Source of the DNA: Clostridia bacterium | GTDB taxonomy: Bacteria; Bacillota; Clostridia; Lachnospirales; Lachnospiraceae | Length of the DNA stretch: 64,000 nt | Assembly: GCA_910574475.1 (NCBI GenBank) | Contig: CAJTAT010000013.1 | Span: forward strand, 1 to 64,000 | Direction: 5' to 3' | In this document: positions 23,090 to 31,359 of the stretch, in pieces | How the letters are laid out: each line of letters opens with the position of its first letter | Position numbering within the stretch: the stretch's first letter is position 1 | Made by a program: the position numbers and the translations under genes | Notes under the pieces: model-generated | The model's input: only the letters and a program-made list of their open reading frames with translations | What the model was told of the DNA's origin: nothing | Databases searched by the model: none

Positions 23090-24367
23090 ATGATAGGAAT
23101 TCGGGGCGGGCGCATCCTAGACCCGGCAAAGGGAACAGAGCGAGTGGCAGATGTTGTAATTCATGAAGGAAGGATTTTGTCTGTGGGAGAACCCATAGAG
23201 GAAGAAAAGTGTGAAAAGATTCTGGAGGCATCAGGGCTTTCGATTGCGCCAGGCCTGATGGATGTGCATGTACACTTTCGGGATCCAGGTCTTACTTATA
23301 AAGAGGACATTGAGACAGGGGCAAAAGCGGCAGCCCGGGGCGGTTTCACTACTGTGGTCTGTATGGCAAATACAAAGCCAGTCATTGACAACCCAGAAGT
23401 GCTTTTACAGGTATTAGAAAAGGGAAAAAAGACAGGAATTCATGTGTGGACCTGCGGAACTGTCACGAAGGGAATGAAGGGAAAAGAGCTGACAGACATG
23501 GAAGCTTTGCGCGAGCTGGGGGCAGCAGGCTTTACAGACGATGGAATCCCTATTTTAGATGAAAAAGTACTGCTTGAGGCTATGGAAAAGGGTAAGAGCC
23601 TGGGGGTGCCTATCAGCCTTCACGAGGAAGATGCTTCCCTGATTCTCAACAATGGAATCAATCAGGGGGCGGTGTCTGAGAAGTTGGGAATCGGCGGTTC
23701 TCCCTGTGAGGCAGAGATACGCCTGGTAGAGCGGGACTGTCAGTTGGCAAAAAAGACTGGAGCAAAAGTGAATGTTCAGCATATCAGTACAGCAGGGGCT
23801 GTGGAAGCTGTGCGTAGGGCAAAAAAAGCAGGGGCACATGTGTGGGCAGAGGCTTCACCTCATCATTTTACTTTGACGCAGGAAGCTGTCTTGAGATACG
23901 GAACACTGGCTAAGATGAATCCGCCCCTGCGGACAGAGGCAGATCGGCAAGCCATCATAGAGGGATTAAAAGATGGAACCATTGATATGATAGCCACTGA
24001 CCACGCACCTCACAGCAGAGAGGAAAAAGAGAAGCCGCTCACAGAAGCGCCCAGCGGAATCATTGGATTAGAGACAGCTCTGGCTCTTGGAATTACCCAT
24101 CTTGTAGTTCCCGGACATTTAACCCTCATGCAGCTCATGGAGAAAATGAGCAAAAATCCGGCAAGATTGTATGGAGTGAAATATATGGGGATTGTGCCGG
24201 GAGCACCGGCCGATCTGGTAATTTTTGATGAAAATGAGAAGTGGACTGTGGAGACCTTTGTGTCAAAAGCGTGTAATTCCCCTTTCCGGGGAGAGACTCT
24301 CCAGGGAAGAGTGCGGTATACAATCTGCAATGGTAAAATAGTCTATGAGGCGGAAAACATGAGTTAA
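23090..24367 (+). CDS. pyrC: Dihydroorotase
   Basis: 425 residues, class I (Gram-positive type). The metal site starts at DVHVHFRDPGLTYKEDIE, followed by GGFTTVVCMANTKP, ITLHEED-like SLHEEDASL, NVQHISTAGAVEAV and the catalytic ATDHAPHSREEK with APSGIIGLETALAL. It closes carbamoyl-aspartate to dihydroorotate in pyrimidine synthesis, in the cytoplasm. Ribosome site TAGGAGGT. It is followed after 20 bases by deoB, so the pair links pyrimidine synthesis with nucleoside salvage. No other pyr genes are in the window. Confidence 0.96.
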   Translation: MIGIRGGRILDPAKGTERVADVVIHEGRILSVGEPIEEEKCEKILEASGLSIAPGLMDVHVHFRDPGLTYKEDIETGAKAAARGGFTTVVCMANTKPVIDNPEVLLQVLEKGKKTGIHVWTCGTVTKGMKGKELTDMEALRELGAAGFTDDGIPILDEKVLLEAMEKGKSLGVPISLHEEDASLILNNGINQGAVSEKLGIGGSPCEAEIRLVERDCQLAKKTGAKVNVQHISTAGAVEAVRRAKKAGAHVWAEASPHHFTLTQEAVLRYGTLAKMNPPLRTEADRQAIIEGLKDGTIDMIATDHAPHSREEKEKPLTEAPSGIIGLETALALGITHLVVPGHLTLMQLMEKMSKNPARLYGVKYMGIVPGAPADLVIFDENEKWTVETFVSKACNSPFRGETLQGRVRYTICNGKIVYEAENMS

Positions 24368-24387
24368 GTTAAGGAAGGGGCAAATAG

Positions 24388-25575
24388 GTGAATAACAAAA
24401 TTAAACGTGTGTTTTTAATTGTGCTGGACAGTGTGGGAATCGGAGAACTGCCAGACGCAGATGCATTTGGCGACCGGGGAAGTAATACTCTGAAAGCTTG
24501 TTATGATTCGGGAAAGCTCTGTGTTCCTAATATGGAGCGATTGGGATTGTTCGCCATCCAGGGAAATGAGTATGGAAGGCGGATAGATGTACCTGAGATA
24601 GAAGGGAGTTTTGGCAGGCTCAAGGAGAGCTCCCTGGGTAAGGATACGACCATTGGACACTGGGAGATCGCTGGATTGATCTCTCCAAAACCCATGCCTA
24701 CGTACCCAAATGGGTTCCCAGAAGAGATCATAGAGGAGTTTTCCCGCCGAACTGGGAGAGGAGTGCTCTGTAATCAGCCTTATTCCGGGACAGAGGTGAT
24801 CAAAAAGTATGGGGAAGAGCATAAAAGGACAGGGGACCTAATCGTATATACTTCTGCAGACAGCGTGTTTCAGGTAGCAGCTCACGAGGAGATTGTTCCT
24901 TTGCAGGAGCTTTACCACTATTGTGAGATCGCCAGAGAGCTTCTTCAGGGGGAACACGGCGTGGGACGAGTCATTGCAAGACCTTTTATTGGAGAAAATG
25001 GAAATTTTACACGGACTGCCAACCGCCATGATTTTTCTTTGATACCACCCAGAGATACCCTCTGTGACCTGATGAAGAAACATGGGCTTGATGTCATTGG
25101 AATCGGTAAGATCTATGATATTTTTGCTGGGAAGTCCATCACAGAGAGTACCAGGACGAAAAATAACACAGATGGAATGGAGAAGACCATAGAGCTTCTT
25201 TCCAAAGACTTTACAGGCCTGGCTTTTGTGAACCTGGTTGACTTTGATATGGTATATGGCCATAGAAATGATGTTCCTGGCTATACGAAGGCTTTAAATA
25301 CATTTGATGAACAGCTGGGAACCTTTTTGAAAGGAATGATGGAGGATGATGTGCTGCTGATTACCGCAGATCACGGCTGTGATCCGTCTACCCCCAGTAC
25401 GGATCACTCCAGAGAGTATGTGCCATTATTGGCCTGGGGCCAGGAGATACAGCCCAATGTGAATTTGGGAACAAGAAGTACTTTTGCAGATATCAGCGCC
25501 ACGATATTAGAAATGTTTCACATCAAAAATACCATTGATGGAGATAGCTTTTTCAAGGAGATAAAAAGAGAGTAG
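24388..25575 (+). CDS. deoB: Phosphopentomutase
   Basis: 395 residues, starting with GTG (24388) behind AAGGAAGGGG. Alkaline-phosphatase-fold mutase: metal-binding [23 protein letters not shown] at the N-terminus, [12 protein letters not shown] (phosphorylated Thr region), [15 protein letters not shown] and [21 protein letters not shown]. It interconverts ribose or deoxyribose 1- and 5-phosphates. Co-directional with pyrC. A long bidirectional terminator separates it from the convergent XRE gene. Confidence 0.97.
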   Translation: MNNKIKRVFLIVLDSVGIGELPDADAFGDRGSNTLKACYDSGKLCVPNMERLGLFAIQGNEYGRRIDVPEIEGSFGRLKESSLGKDTTIGHWEIAGLISPKPMPTYPNGFPEEIIEEFSRRTGRGVLCNQPYSGTEVIKKYGEEHKRTGDLIVYTSADSVFQVAAHEEIVPLQELYHYCEIARELLQGEHGVGRVIARPFIGENGNFTRTANRHDFSLIPPRDTLCDLMKKHGLDVIGIGKIYDIFAGKSITESTRTKNNTDGMEKTIELLSKDFTGLAFVNLVDFDMVYGHRNDVPGYTKALNTFDEQLGTFLKGMMEDDVLLITADHGCDPSTPSTDHSREYVPLLAWGQEIQPNVNLGTRSTFADISATILEMFHIKNTIDGDSFFKEIKRE

Positions 25576-25579
25576 AAAA

Positions 25580-25644
25580 AGGATGAAAAAATTGAGGAGC
25601 CTTACCAGTCACGAATTATGGTAAACTCCTCAATTATCCTTTTG
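25580..25644. terminator. Bidirectional terminator between deoB and the XRE gene
   Basis: Long stem: AATTGAGGAG with TTACCA on one side and TGGTAA with CTCCTCAATT on the other, flanked by AAAAGGAT and ATCCTTTT. U-runs on both strands. Confidence 0.85.
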
Positions 25645-26037
25645 CTTTGTAGCAAGTAATTTCTTTTTGAATAAAACGAATTCACGAACTTCTTGTTGAG
25701 TTTCAGAAGGAAAAGATTTATAGTTCATAACCATTCTGGCATCTGGACCAGTCAGACCTATAGAACTATTTTCTGACAAAAGCGCCATATGCTCGCCGCC
25801 AGGGGAATCCTCGGCAATCTTCTTTTGGGAAAGATCCATATAGAGCAGGGCATCCACAGAGATATGATACAGATTGGAAAGTTCAATCACTGTTTTTAAA
25901 TCTGGCAAACGCTTTCCCGTTTCATAAAGAGAATAAGTCTGACGCGCAATGTGTATCAGGCTGCTGAGTTCTTCTTGAGTATATTTATTTAACTCGCGTA
26001 ATTCACGCATATTCTTAGCAACTCTCAATTCAGCCAT
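25630..26037 (-). CDS. XRE-family helix-turn-helix regulator
   Basis: 135 residues. The N-terminal HTH_3 domain is clear: VAKNMRELRELNKYTQEELSSLIHIARQTYSLYETGKRLPDLKTVIELSNLYHISVDALL as one block (residues 5-65). The C-terminal 70 residues match no sensor I recognise and contain QQEVREFVLFKKKLLATK near the end, perhaps a dimerisation helix. Divergent from a strong promoter at 26160 that drives a predicted structured RNA. The stretch between them holds a paired 0A-like site. Its targets are not evident. Confidence 0.85.
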   Translation of the reverse strand: MAELRVAKNMRELRELNKYTQEELSSLIHIARQTYSLYETGKRLPDLKTVIELSNLYHISVDALLYMDLSQKKIAEDSPGGEHMALLSENSSIGLTGPDARMVMNYKSFPSETQQEVREFVLFKKKLLATKQKDN

Positions 26038-26138
26038 TCCCCAATCTCCCTAAAGCTATGTGTCAGTGAAAAGATTGGGAATATTATACCAGCTCCTGGC
26101 CATTTATATTCAAAACGTCAAAATTCGTAGCAAAAATA

Positions 26139-26151
26139 TCGAAAATTGTCG
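26139..26151 (+). promoter_or_regulatory. Paired 0A-like box shared with the Spo0A_C gene promoters
   Basis: TCGAAAATTGTCG, the exact complement of 39782-39794, and embedded in a 17-base match (14 identical) to the paired GTCGAAA-ATT-GTCGAAA sites. It sits just upstream of the -35 at 26160. One of the two half-boxes here is imperfect (GTCGTTA). Confidence 0.45.
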
Positions 26152-26159
26152 TTAAAAGA

Positions 26160-26188
26160 TTGCAAAATAAAAAAACAATATGTATAAT
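26160..26188 (+). promoter_or_regulatory. Strong sigma-A promoter without a downstream gene on its strand
   Basis: TTGCAA (26160-26165), 17-base spacer, perfect TATAAT (26183-26188). The expected start (about 26195) is the first base of a hairpin. Confidence 0.75.
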
Positions 26189-26194
26189 AATAAT

Positions 26195-26310
26195 GTCAAC
26201 TATGGCGGTAGTTGATAGATTAAAGTATGCATTTTGTGAATTTCACAAAAGCATATGAGGAGCCGGAGAGAGACGCGTGGAGTACACGCTTTCCCTTTCT
26301 GGCTCCAAAT
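26195..26310 (+). ncRNA. Candidate structured small RNA
   Basis: Three hairpins in a row begin at the predicted start: TCAACTA/TAGTTGA (26196-26215, loop TGGCGG), TATGC plus TTTTGTGAA/TTCACAAAA plus GCATA (26226-26255), and GGAGCC/GGCTCC with inner GCGTG/CACGC (26259-26306). No open frame of size exists on this strand. No U-run follows, so the 3' end is uncertain and the last hairpin may instead terminate the opposing CYTH gene. Longer transcripts would be antisense to that gene. No known RNA family was recognised. Confidence 0.4.
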
Positions 26311-26318
26311 TGATCTTT

Positions 26319-26786
26319 CTAACATTCTGTATGCTCTGGGAATCTCTTTTGACTGAGAGTACTGTTATGGTACTCTGTAGACCAAGTGACTTCTTCCCCA
26401 AACCAGTCTGGGGGAAGGAAAGCTTTTGCCTGCTCCTCTGAAATGAATTCTACCTCCCCAAGGATCAACCCCTGAAACGGAGGAGAAAAAATATCCAATT
26501 CAATGGTGAGCCCTCCCTCCCAAGGGATTCGATAGCGTCGCTTTTTTATAATATTTCCGTCTGCTTTTTTCTTTAGATGGGTGTAGCTCTCTGCTGTCAG
26601 GGGAAGATTATACTCCTCCCGGCTCATGAGCCCTTTTGACTTGTAGGTGAGGGTATATTCGTCATCGCTTTGGCGAACCCGGACGACTGGCTCTGTGCAG
26701 AGATATGCCTGTTCTAAAATCTGAGAAGGGTATGTTTCCAGATCTTCTGGAAGCTGTTTGATTAAGAATTTTCGCTCTATTTCCAT
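26319..26786 (-). CDS. CYTH-domain protein (triphosphate tunnel enzyme)
   Basis: 155 residues. It starts MEIERKFLIK, the E-x-E-x-K signature of the triphosphate tunnel fold, followed by the strand pattern VRVRQSDDEYTLTYKSKG, KKRRYRIPWEGGLTIELDIF and LILGEVEF. Members are inorganic or thiamine triphosphatases or class IV adenylate cyclases; short bacterial stand-alone forms such as this are most often triphosphatases, which is an inference. Cytoplasmic. Strong minus-strand ribosome site AAGGAG. Confidence 0.88.
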   Translation of the reverse strand: MEIERKFLIKQLPEDLETYPSQILEQAYLCTEPVVRVRQSDDEYTLTYKSKGLMSREEYNLPLTAESYTHLKKKADGNIIKKRRYRIPWEGGLTIELDIFSPPFQGLILGEVEFISEEQAKAFLPPDWFGEEVTWSTEYHNSTLSQKRFPEHTEC

Positions 26787-26918
26787 AAATGCATCTCCTT
26801 ATTGTACACTGAGGGTAGGTAGATTATATATATCATATAACACTGGATAATTCAACGAAAAGTTGTTATAATGAATGGCGAGAGATGGCGATAAAATTTT
26901 TGAGGAGGTATAAAGCTC

Positions 26919-27473
26919 ATGAAGAAAGTAAGCGTTTTTTTGGCAACTGGTTTTGAGGAGGTGGAATGTCTCACAGTCGTGGATTTGTTACGCCGCGCAG
27001 GGATGGAAGTGACACTGGTATCTATAAAAGATACGCAGCAGATTACTGGAAGTAATGGAATCACAGTTCTGGCAGACAAATATTTTGATGATATGGATTA
27101 TGCTGCCATGGATCTTCTCGTTCTTCCAGGGGGACAGCCAGGAACTACGAATCTGAAAGCCTGCGACAAGCTTCTGAATCTCTTACATGATTTCAATAAC
27201 AATGGCAGAAAGATTGCTGCAATCTGTGCGGCTCCCACAGTCCTTGGCCATATGGGAATCTTAAAAGGGAAAAAGGCCACCTGCTATCCCGGATGCGAGG
27301 GAGAATTGGAGGGAGCAGAATTTTTGGAAGATCGGGTAGTTATAGATGGCAACATTACCACAAGCCGTGGCATTGGAACAGCCATTCCTTTTGCGCTTTC
27401 TTTGATTGAACAGCTTGACAGTAAAGAGAAGGCTGAGGAGATCCGCACCGGCATAGTTTATGGACATAATTAA
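26919..27473 (+). CDS. DJ-1/PfpI-family protein (YajL/ThiJ-like)
   Basis: 184 residues, flavodoxin-like fold. KVSVFLATGFEEVECLTVVDLLRRAG includes the conserved Glu, DLLVLPGGQPGT is typical, and the nucleophilic elbow is AAICAAPTVLG with Cys103. The C-terminal RVVIDGNITTSRGIGTAIPFAL is the family signature. Members are glyoxalase III/deglycase-like stress proteins. The exact activity is debated. Ribosome site GAGGAGG. Single gene between the CYTH gene and the spore protein. Confidence 0.92.
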   Translation: MKKVSVFLATGFEEVECLTVVDLLRRAGMEVTLVSIKDTQQITGSNGITVLADKYFDDMDYAAMDLLVLPGGQPGTTNLKACDKLLNLLHDFNNNGRKIAAICAAPTVLGHMGILKGKKATCYPGCEGELEGAEFLEDRVVIDGNITTSRGIGTAIPFALSLIEQLDSKEKAEEIRTGIVYGHN

Positions 27474-27519
27474 AAATGGCCTGCCAATCATTACCATTAT
27501 AACTCCATGCTGAACCACA

Positions 27520-27526
27520 CATAATA
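27520..27526 (+). promoter_or_regulatory. Candidate sigma-G -10 of the SASP gene
   Basis: CATAATA (then GG), 27 bases before the start codon, fits the sigma-G -10 CATnhTA. The -35 near 27498 (TATAA) is only a partial match. Confidence 0.4.
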
Positions 27527-27546
27527 GGTGCATGGAGGTGATACAG

Positions 27547-27756
27547 ATGACAGAACAGTCTAAGTCAAATCAGATGGCAGTTCCAGAAGCAAAGGCAGCA
27601 ATGAACCGCTTCAAAGAGGAAGTTGCCAGCGAACTGGGAGTACCTTTGAAAGAAGGTTACAATGGCGACTTAACTTCTGCTCAGGCAGGTTCCATCGGTG
27701 GCGAAATGGTTAAAAAGATGATCATGAAGCAGGAACAGCAGATGAGCGGTAAATAA
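27547..27756 (+). CDS. Alpha/beta-type small acid-soluble spore protein
   Basis: 69 residues from ATG 27547, directly behind GGAGGTGAT; the frame back to 27532 overlaps this site. The family pattern is complete: PEAKAAMNRFKEEVASELG with the germination-protease site around EVASE, then the second DNA-binding helix GDLTSAQAGSIGGEMVKKMI. SASPs coat and protect spore DNA and are degraded on germination. This is direct evidence that the organism sporulates. Confidence 0.96.
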   Translation: MTEQSKSNQMAVPEAKAAMNRFKEEVASELGVPLKEGYNGDLTSAQAGSIGGEMVKKMIMKQEQQMSGK

Positions 27757-27783
27757 AAGCGTATATGAAAATGAAATGAGAAA

Positions 27784-27834
27784 GGATAGCTTCTTGTATA
27801 TCAAAAATGATGTATGAGGGGCTATTTTTCTTTG
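27784..27834 (+). terminator. Terminator of the SASP gene
   Basis: ATAGCTTC-rich left arm pairs, with G-U pairs, to GAGGGGCTAT, and TTTTTCTTT follows. Confidence 0.7.
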
Positions 27835-27837
27835 GAT

Positions 27838-27983
27838 AACAGTTCAGCCATCATTGGTAAGATGAGCGAGTCATGCTTGCATGAATGGAATGAGCACATC
27901 TTGCCGATAATGAGCAAAGTTAGCTGCGTCAGCAGCGGGAAAGCGCCGGAGGCGCCTTTGCGAATGGCGCGGGCTGAACTGCC
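27838..27983. repeat. Multi-branched structured element upstream of tig
   Basis: Perfect outer arms CAGTTCAGCC (27840-27849) and GGCTGAACTG (27972-27981) enclose three separate hairpins: CATTGGTAAGATG with CATCTTGCCGATAATG (and a nested CATGC/GCATG), GCTGC-GTCA-GCAGC, and AAAGCGCC-GGA-GGCGCCTTT. It has no open frame. The cloverleaf layout can form on either strand. It occupies most of the 358-base gap between the SASP gene and tig. Confidence 0.75.
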
Positions 27984-28024
27984 ACTTCCCTGAATTGATT
28001 CGCGAATAAAAATCCAGATAATAC

Positions 28025-28054
28025 TTGATTTTTACAGCTTCCTCATGCTATACT
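28025..28054 (+). promoter_or_regulatory. Promoter of the tig-clpP-clpX-lon operon
   Basis: TTGATT (28025-28030), 18-base spacer, TATACT (28049-28054), 62 bases before the tig start codon. No CIRCE or CtsR-type site seen. Confidence 0.6.
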
Positions 28055-28115
28055 TCTATAATGACTGCGAGTATGTAAAAATTTGTGGATACACAATTTA
28101 AGGAGGAAATAAAAA

Positions 28116-29405
28116 ATGAGTTTACAGGTGGAAAAATTAGAGAAAAATATGGCAAAGCTTACTATTGAGGTATCAGCTGAGGAGCTGGAAAAAGCTCTGC
28201 AGAGTGCATATATGAAAAATAGAAAAAAAATCAATATTCCTGGTTTCCGTAAAGGAAAAGCACCCCGCCAGATGCTGGAAAAGATGTATGGACCAGAGAT
28301 TTTTTATGATGATGCAGCAAATGCTCTGATTCCAGGCGCATATGCAGATGCATCTGCAGAGTGCGAGCTGACCCTGGTGTCACGTCCAACGATTGACATT
28401 GTACAGATTGAGAAAGGAAAGCCCTTTATTTTTACTGCGGAAGTGGCAGTGAAGCCAGAGGTGACATTGGGAACCTATAAGGGCATTGAGATTGAGAAGA
28501 TCGATATGACTGTGAGCGAGGATGATGTGAACGCTGCTGTGGACAAAGAGCGTGAGAATAATTCCAGAGTCATTGCCGTAGAGGATCGGGCCGTACAGGA
28601 TGGAGATATGACAGTCATTGACTTTGAGGGCTTTGTGGATGGTACTCCATTTGAAGGCGGTAAGGGGACAGATTATCCTCTGACCATTGGATCCGGTGCA
28701 TTTATCCCAGGATTCGAGGAGCAGCTTGTAGGGGCGGAGATTGGAAAAGAAGTGGAAGTTCAGGTGACTTTCCCGGAAGAGTACCACGCAAAAGATCTGG
28801 CTGGAAAGCCTGCTGTATTTAAGTGCACAGTAAAGGAAATCAAAGTAAAAGAGCTTCCAGAGGCAGATGATGATTTTGCAATGGATGTATCTGAGTTTGA
28901 TACCATGGAAGAATACAAGGCTGATGTGAGAAAGAAACTGGAGGAAAAGAAGGCGGAGGAAGCAAAAGCCCAGAAAGAAGACGCTGTGATTGAAAAACTT
29001 ATTGAGGGCGCACAGATGGAGATTCCAGACGCTATGGTTGAGTCTCGGGCAGAGCAGATGGTGGATGAGTTTGCTCAGAGAGTCCAGATGCAGGGAATGT
29101 CTTTCGAGCAGTATATGCAGTACTCCGGCATGTCTGATGTAGATAGCATGATAGAGAGAATGAAGCCTCAGGCAGTTAAGAGAATTCAGAGCAGACTTGT
29201 CCTGGAAGCTGTCGCTGCAGCAGAACAGATTGAGATCAGCGAGGAAGAGATCGAGGCTGAGATTCAGAAAATGGCAGATGCCTACAAGATGGAATTAGAG
29301 AAAGTGAAGGAGCTGCTCAGCGATTCAGAGAGGAATAATATCAAAGAAGATCTGGCAGTTCAGAAGGCCATTGAAGTAGTGACAGAGGCTGCTATCGAAA
29401 AATAA
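28116..29405 (+). CDS. tig: Trigger factor
   Basis: 429 residues, full length. The N-terminal ribosome-binding domain carries INIPGFRKGKAPRQMLEKMYG (signature GFRKGKAP). The central FKBP-type peptidyl-prolyl isomerase domain contains VIDFEGFVDGTPFEGGKGTD then YPLTIGSGAFIPGFEEQLVG. The long helical C-terminal domain has IPDAMVESRAEQMVDEFAQR. It binds nascent chains at the ribosome exit. It heads the conserved tig-clpP-clpX-lon-engB block. Ribosome site AAGGAGGA. Confidence 0.97.
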   Translation: MSLQVEKLEKNMAKLTIEVSAEELEKALQSAYMKNRKKINIPGFRKGKAPRQMLEKMYGPEIFYDDAANALIPGAYADASAECELTLVSRPTIDIVQIEKGKPFIFTAEVAVKPEVTLGTYKGIEIEKIDMTVSEDDVNAAVDKERENNSRVIAVEDRAVQDGDMTVIDFEGFVDGTPFEGGKGTDYPLTIGSGAFIPGFEEQLVGAEIGKEVEVQVTFPEEYHAKDLAGKPAVFKCTVKEIKVKELPEADDDFAMDVSEFDTMEEYKADVRKKLEEKKAEEAKAQKEDAVIEKLIEGAQMEIPDAMVESRAEQMVDEFAQRVQMQGMSFEQYMQYSGMSDVDSMIERMKPQAVKRIQSRLVLEAVAAAEQIEISEEEIEAEIQKMADAYKMELEKVKELLSDSERNNIKEDLAVQKAIEVVTEAAIEK

Positions 29406-29442
29406 TGTAATATCCGTATATTTTAAGAAGGGAATGAAATAA

Positions 29443-30036
29443 ATGGTTAATATGAGTTTAGTACCTTATGTCATTGAACAGACGAGTAGGGGCGAACGTT
29501 CCTATGATATTTACTCAAGACTTCTGAAGGACAGGATCATTTTCCTGGGTGAGGAAGTAACGGATGTGTCTGCAGGTTTGGTTGTGTCTCAGCTTCTATT
29601 CCTGGAATCTGAGGATCCAGGCAAAGATATTAATCTGTATATTAACAGCCCGGGAGGATCTGTGACAGCAGGTATGGCTATCTATGATACCATGCAGTAT
29701 ATTAAATGTGATGTGTCTACTATTTGTATGGGAATGGCAGCCAGCATGGGAGCATTTTTGCTGGCAGGCGGAGCCAAGGGAAAGCGCATGGCCCTGCCCA
29801 ATGCAGAGATTATGATCCATCAGCCGTCAGGGGGCGCCAAAGGCCAGGCTACAGATATTAAGATTGTAGCAGACCATATTCAGAGAACAAAACGGAAGCT
29901 CAATGAGATTCTGTCAGCCAACACAGGGCAACCCTTGGAGGTCATTGAAGTGGACACAGAGCGCGATAATTACATGAGCGCTGAGGAGGCTGTAAAATAC
30001 GGCCTTATTGATAGTATTATTGTAAATCGTAAGTAA
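29443..30036 (+). CDS. clpP: ATP-dependent Clp protease proteolytic subunit
   Basis: 197 residues (194 if ATG 29452 is used). Catalytic Ser101 in [12 protein letters not shown], His126 in MIHQPSGG, and the Asp near 171-175 in [10 protein letters not shown] are all present. [17 protein letters not shown] is the usual N-terminal region. It forms the 14-mer protease chamber fed by ClpX, encoded next. Self-compartmentalised, cytoplasmic. The gap from tig is 37 bases. Confidence 0.97.
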   Translation: MVNMSLVPYVIEQTSRGERSYDIYSRLLKDRIIFLGEEVTDVSAGLVVSQLLFLESEDPGKDINLYINSPGGSVTAGMAIYDTMQYIKCDVSTICMGMAASMGAFLLAGGAKGKRMALPNAEIMIHQPSGGAKGQATDIKIVADHIQRTKRKLNEILSANTGQPLEVIEVDTERDNYMSAEEAVKYGLIDSIIVNRK

Positions 30037-30052
30037 GAGGACAAATAAAAAT

Positions 30053-31312
30053 ATGGCAAGAAATGGTGATGATAAGGTAAGATGTTCCTTCTGTGGAAAG
30101 ACAGGGGATCAGGTACGAAAGATGATATCCGGCCCCAGTGGTACCTTTATCTGTGACGAGTGCATTGAACTGTGTGCAGAGCTTATAGAAGATGAGTTTG
30201 ATCAGGAAGATCTGGAGATTGACGATGAGGAGATCAATCTTTTAAAACCCAAAGAGATTAAAAAATTCCTGGACGACTATGTGATTGGACAGGAGGAAGC
30301 CAAGAAGGTACTTTCTGTGGCTGTCTATAACCATTATAAAAGGATTTTGGCAGTCAAAGATAAGGAATTGGATGTGGAGCTGCAAAAGAGCAATATTCTA
30401 ATGTTGGGACCTACTGGGTCAGGTAAGACACTTCTGGCGCAGACTTTGGCCAGAATGTTGAATGTTCCCTTTGCAATTGCAGACGCCACTTCTCTGACAG
30501 AAGCCGGCTATGTGGGCGAGGATGTGGAAAACATTCTCTTGAAGTTGATTCAGGCTTCGGACTATGATGTGGAACGTGCAGAGCACGGAATTATTTACAT
30601 TGACGAGATTGATAAGATTACAAGGAAATCTGAGAACCCTTCGATTACCAGAGATGTATCAGGAGAGGGTGTGCAGCAGGCATTGTTGAAAATCCTGGAG
30701 GGCACAGTTGCCTCTGTTCCACCACAGGGTGGAAGAAAGCATCCCCACCAGGAGCTGATCCAGATAGACACCACCAATATTCTGTTTATCTGCGGAGGCG
30801 CTTTTGAGGGATTAGATAAGGTGATTGAACGGCGCATGGATCGTCGCTCTATTGGTTTTAATTCTGAGATTAATAAACCCAACCAGGAAGAGAATGTGGG
30901 TAAGCTCTTAAGAGGCGTACTTCCAGAGGACCTTGTAAAGTTTGGTATGATACCAGAATTTGTGGGACGTGTACCTGTGACAGTGGCGCTGGATGCTCTG
31001 ACGAAGGAGGACATGGTACGGATTCTTCTGGAGCCGAAGAATTCGATTGTGAAGCAATACAAGAAATTGTTCGAGCTGGATGGTGTGAAATTATCTTTTG
31101 AGCGAGAAGCCATAGAAGCCATCGCCGGAGAGACTGTGACAAGAAAGACAGGAGCCAGAGGTTTACGTGCAATTATGGAGCACATTATGATGGACACGAT
31201 GTATGAGATTCCATCAGATGAGACGATTACCAACTGTATCATTACGAAAGAAGTCGTAGAGGGAACAGGAAAACCTGTGACGACAAGCAATGAGATGAGA
31301 TTCCGAGCTTAG
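30053..31312 (+). CDS. clpX: ATP-dependent Clp protease ATP-binding subunit
   Basis: 419 residues. N-terminal zinc-binding domain with CSFCGK and CDECIELC (residues about 11-42). AAA+ motor has Walker [18 protein letters not shown], Walker [12 protein letters not shown], the pore loop AGYVGED and the ClpP-docking IGF loop in RRSIGFNSE. Sensor-2 [13 protein letters not shown] follows. It unfolds tagged substrates and feeds ClpP. The clpX stop overlaps a hairpin that could limit read-through into lon. Confidence 0.97.
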   Translation: MARNGDDKVRCSFCGKTGDQVRKMISGPSGTFICDECIELCAELIEDEFDQEDLEIDDEEINLLKPKEIKKFLDDYVIGQEEAKKVLSVAVYNHYKRILAVKDKELDVELQKSNILMLGPTGSGKTLLAQTLARMLNVPFAIADATSLTEAGYVGEDVENILLKLIQASDYDVERAEHGIIYIDEIDKITRKSENPSITRDVSGEGVQQALLKILEGTVASVPPQGGRKHPHQELIQIDTTNILFICGGAFEGLDKVIERRMDRRSIGFNSEINKPNQEENVGKLLRGVLPEDLVKFGMIPEFVGRVPVTVALDALTKEDMVRILLEPKNSIVKQYKKLFELDGVKLSFEREAIEAIAGETVTRKTGARGLRAIMEHIMMDTMYEIPSDETITNCIITKEVVEGTGKPVTTSNEMRFRA

Positions 31313-31333
31313 CTGGGAATCTCATTGTTTACA
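31295..31333 (+). terminator. Hairpin between clpX and lon
   Basis: ATGAGATTCC pairs with GGAATCTCAT around the clpX stop codon and is followed by TGTTTA. A weak or partial terminator or a processing site. Confidence 0.5.
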
Positions 31334-31359
31334 GGAACTTTTAATATGGAGGAAATACG

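Noticed and set aside
30595..31290. 231-codon open frame on the minus strand across clpX
   Set aside because: It lies fully within clpX, has no ribosome site, and its translation is the low-information Ser/Pro/Arg-rich type produced opposite a conserved gene.
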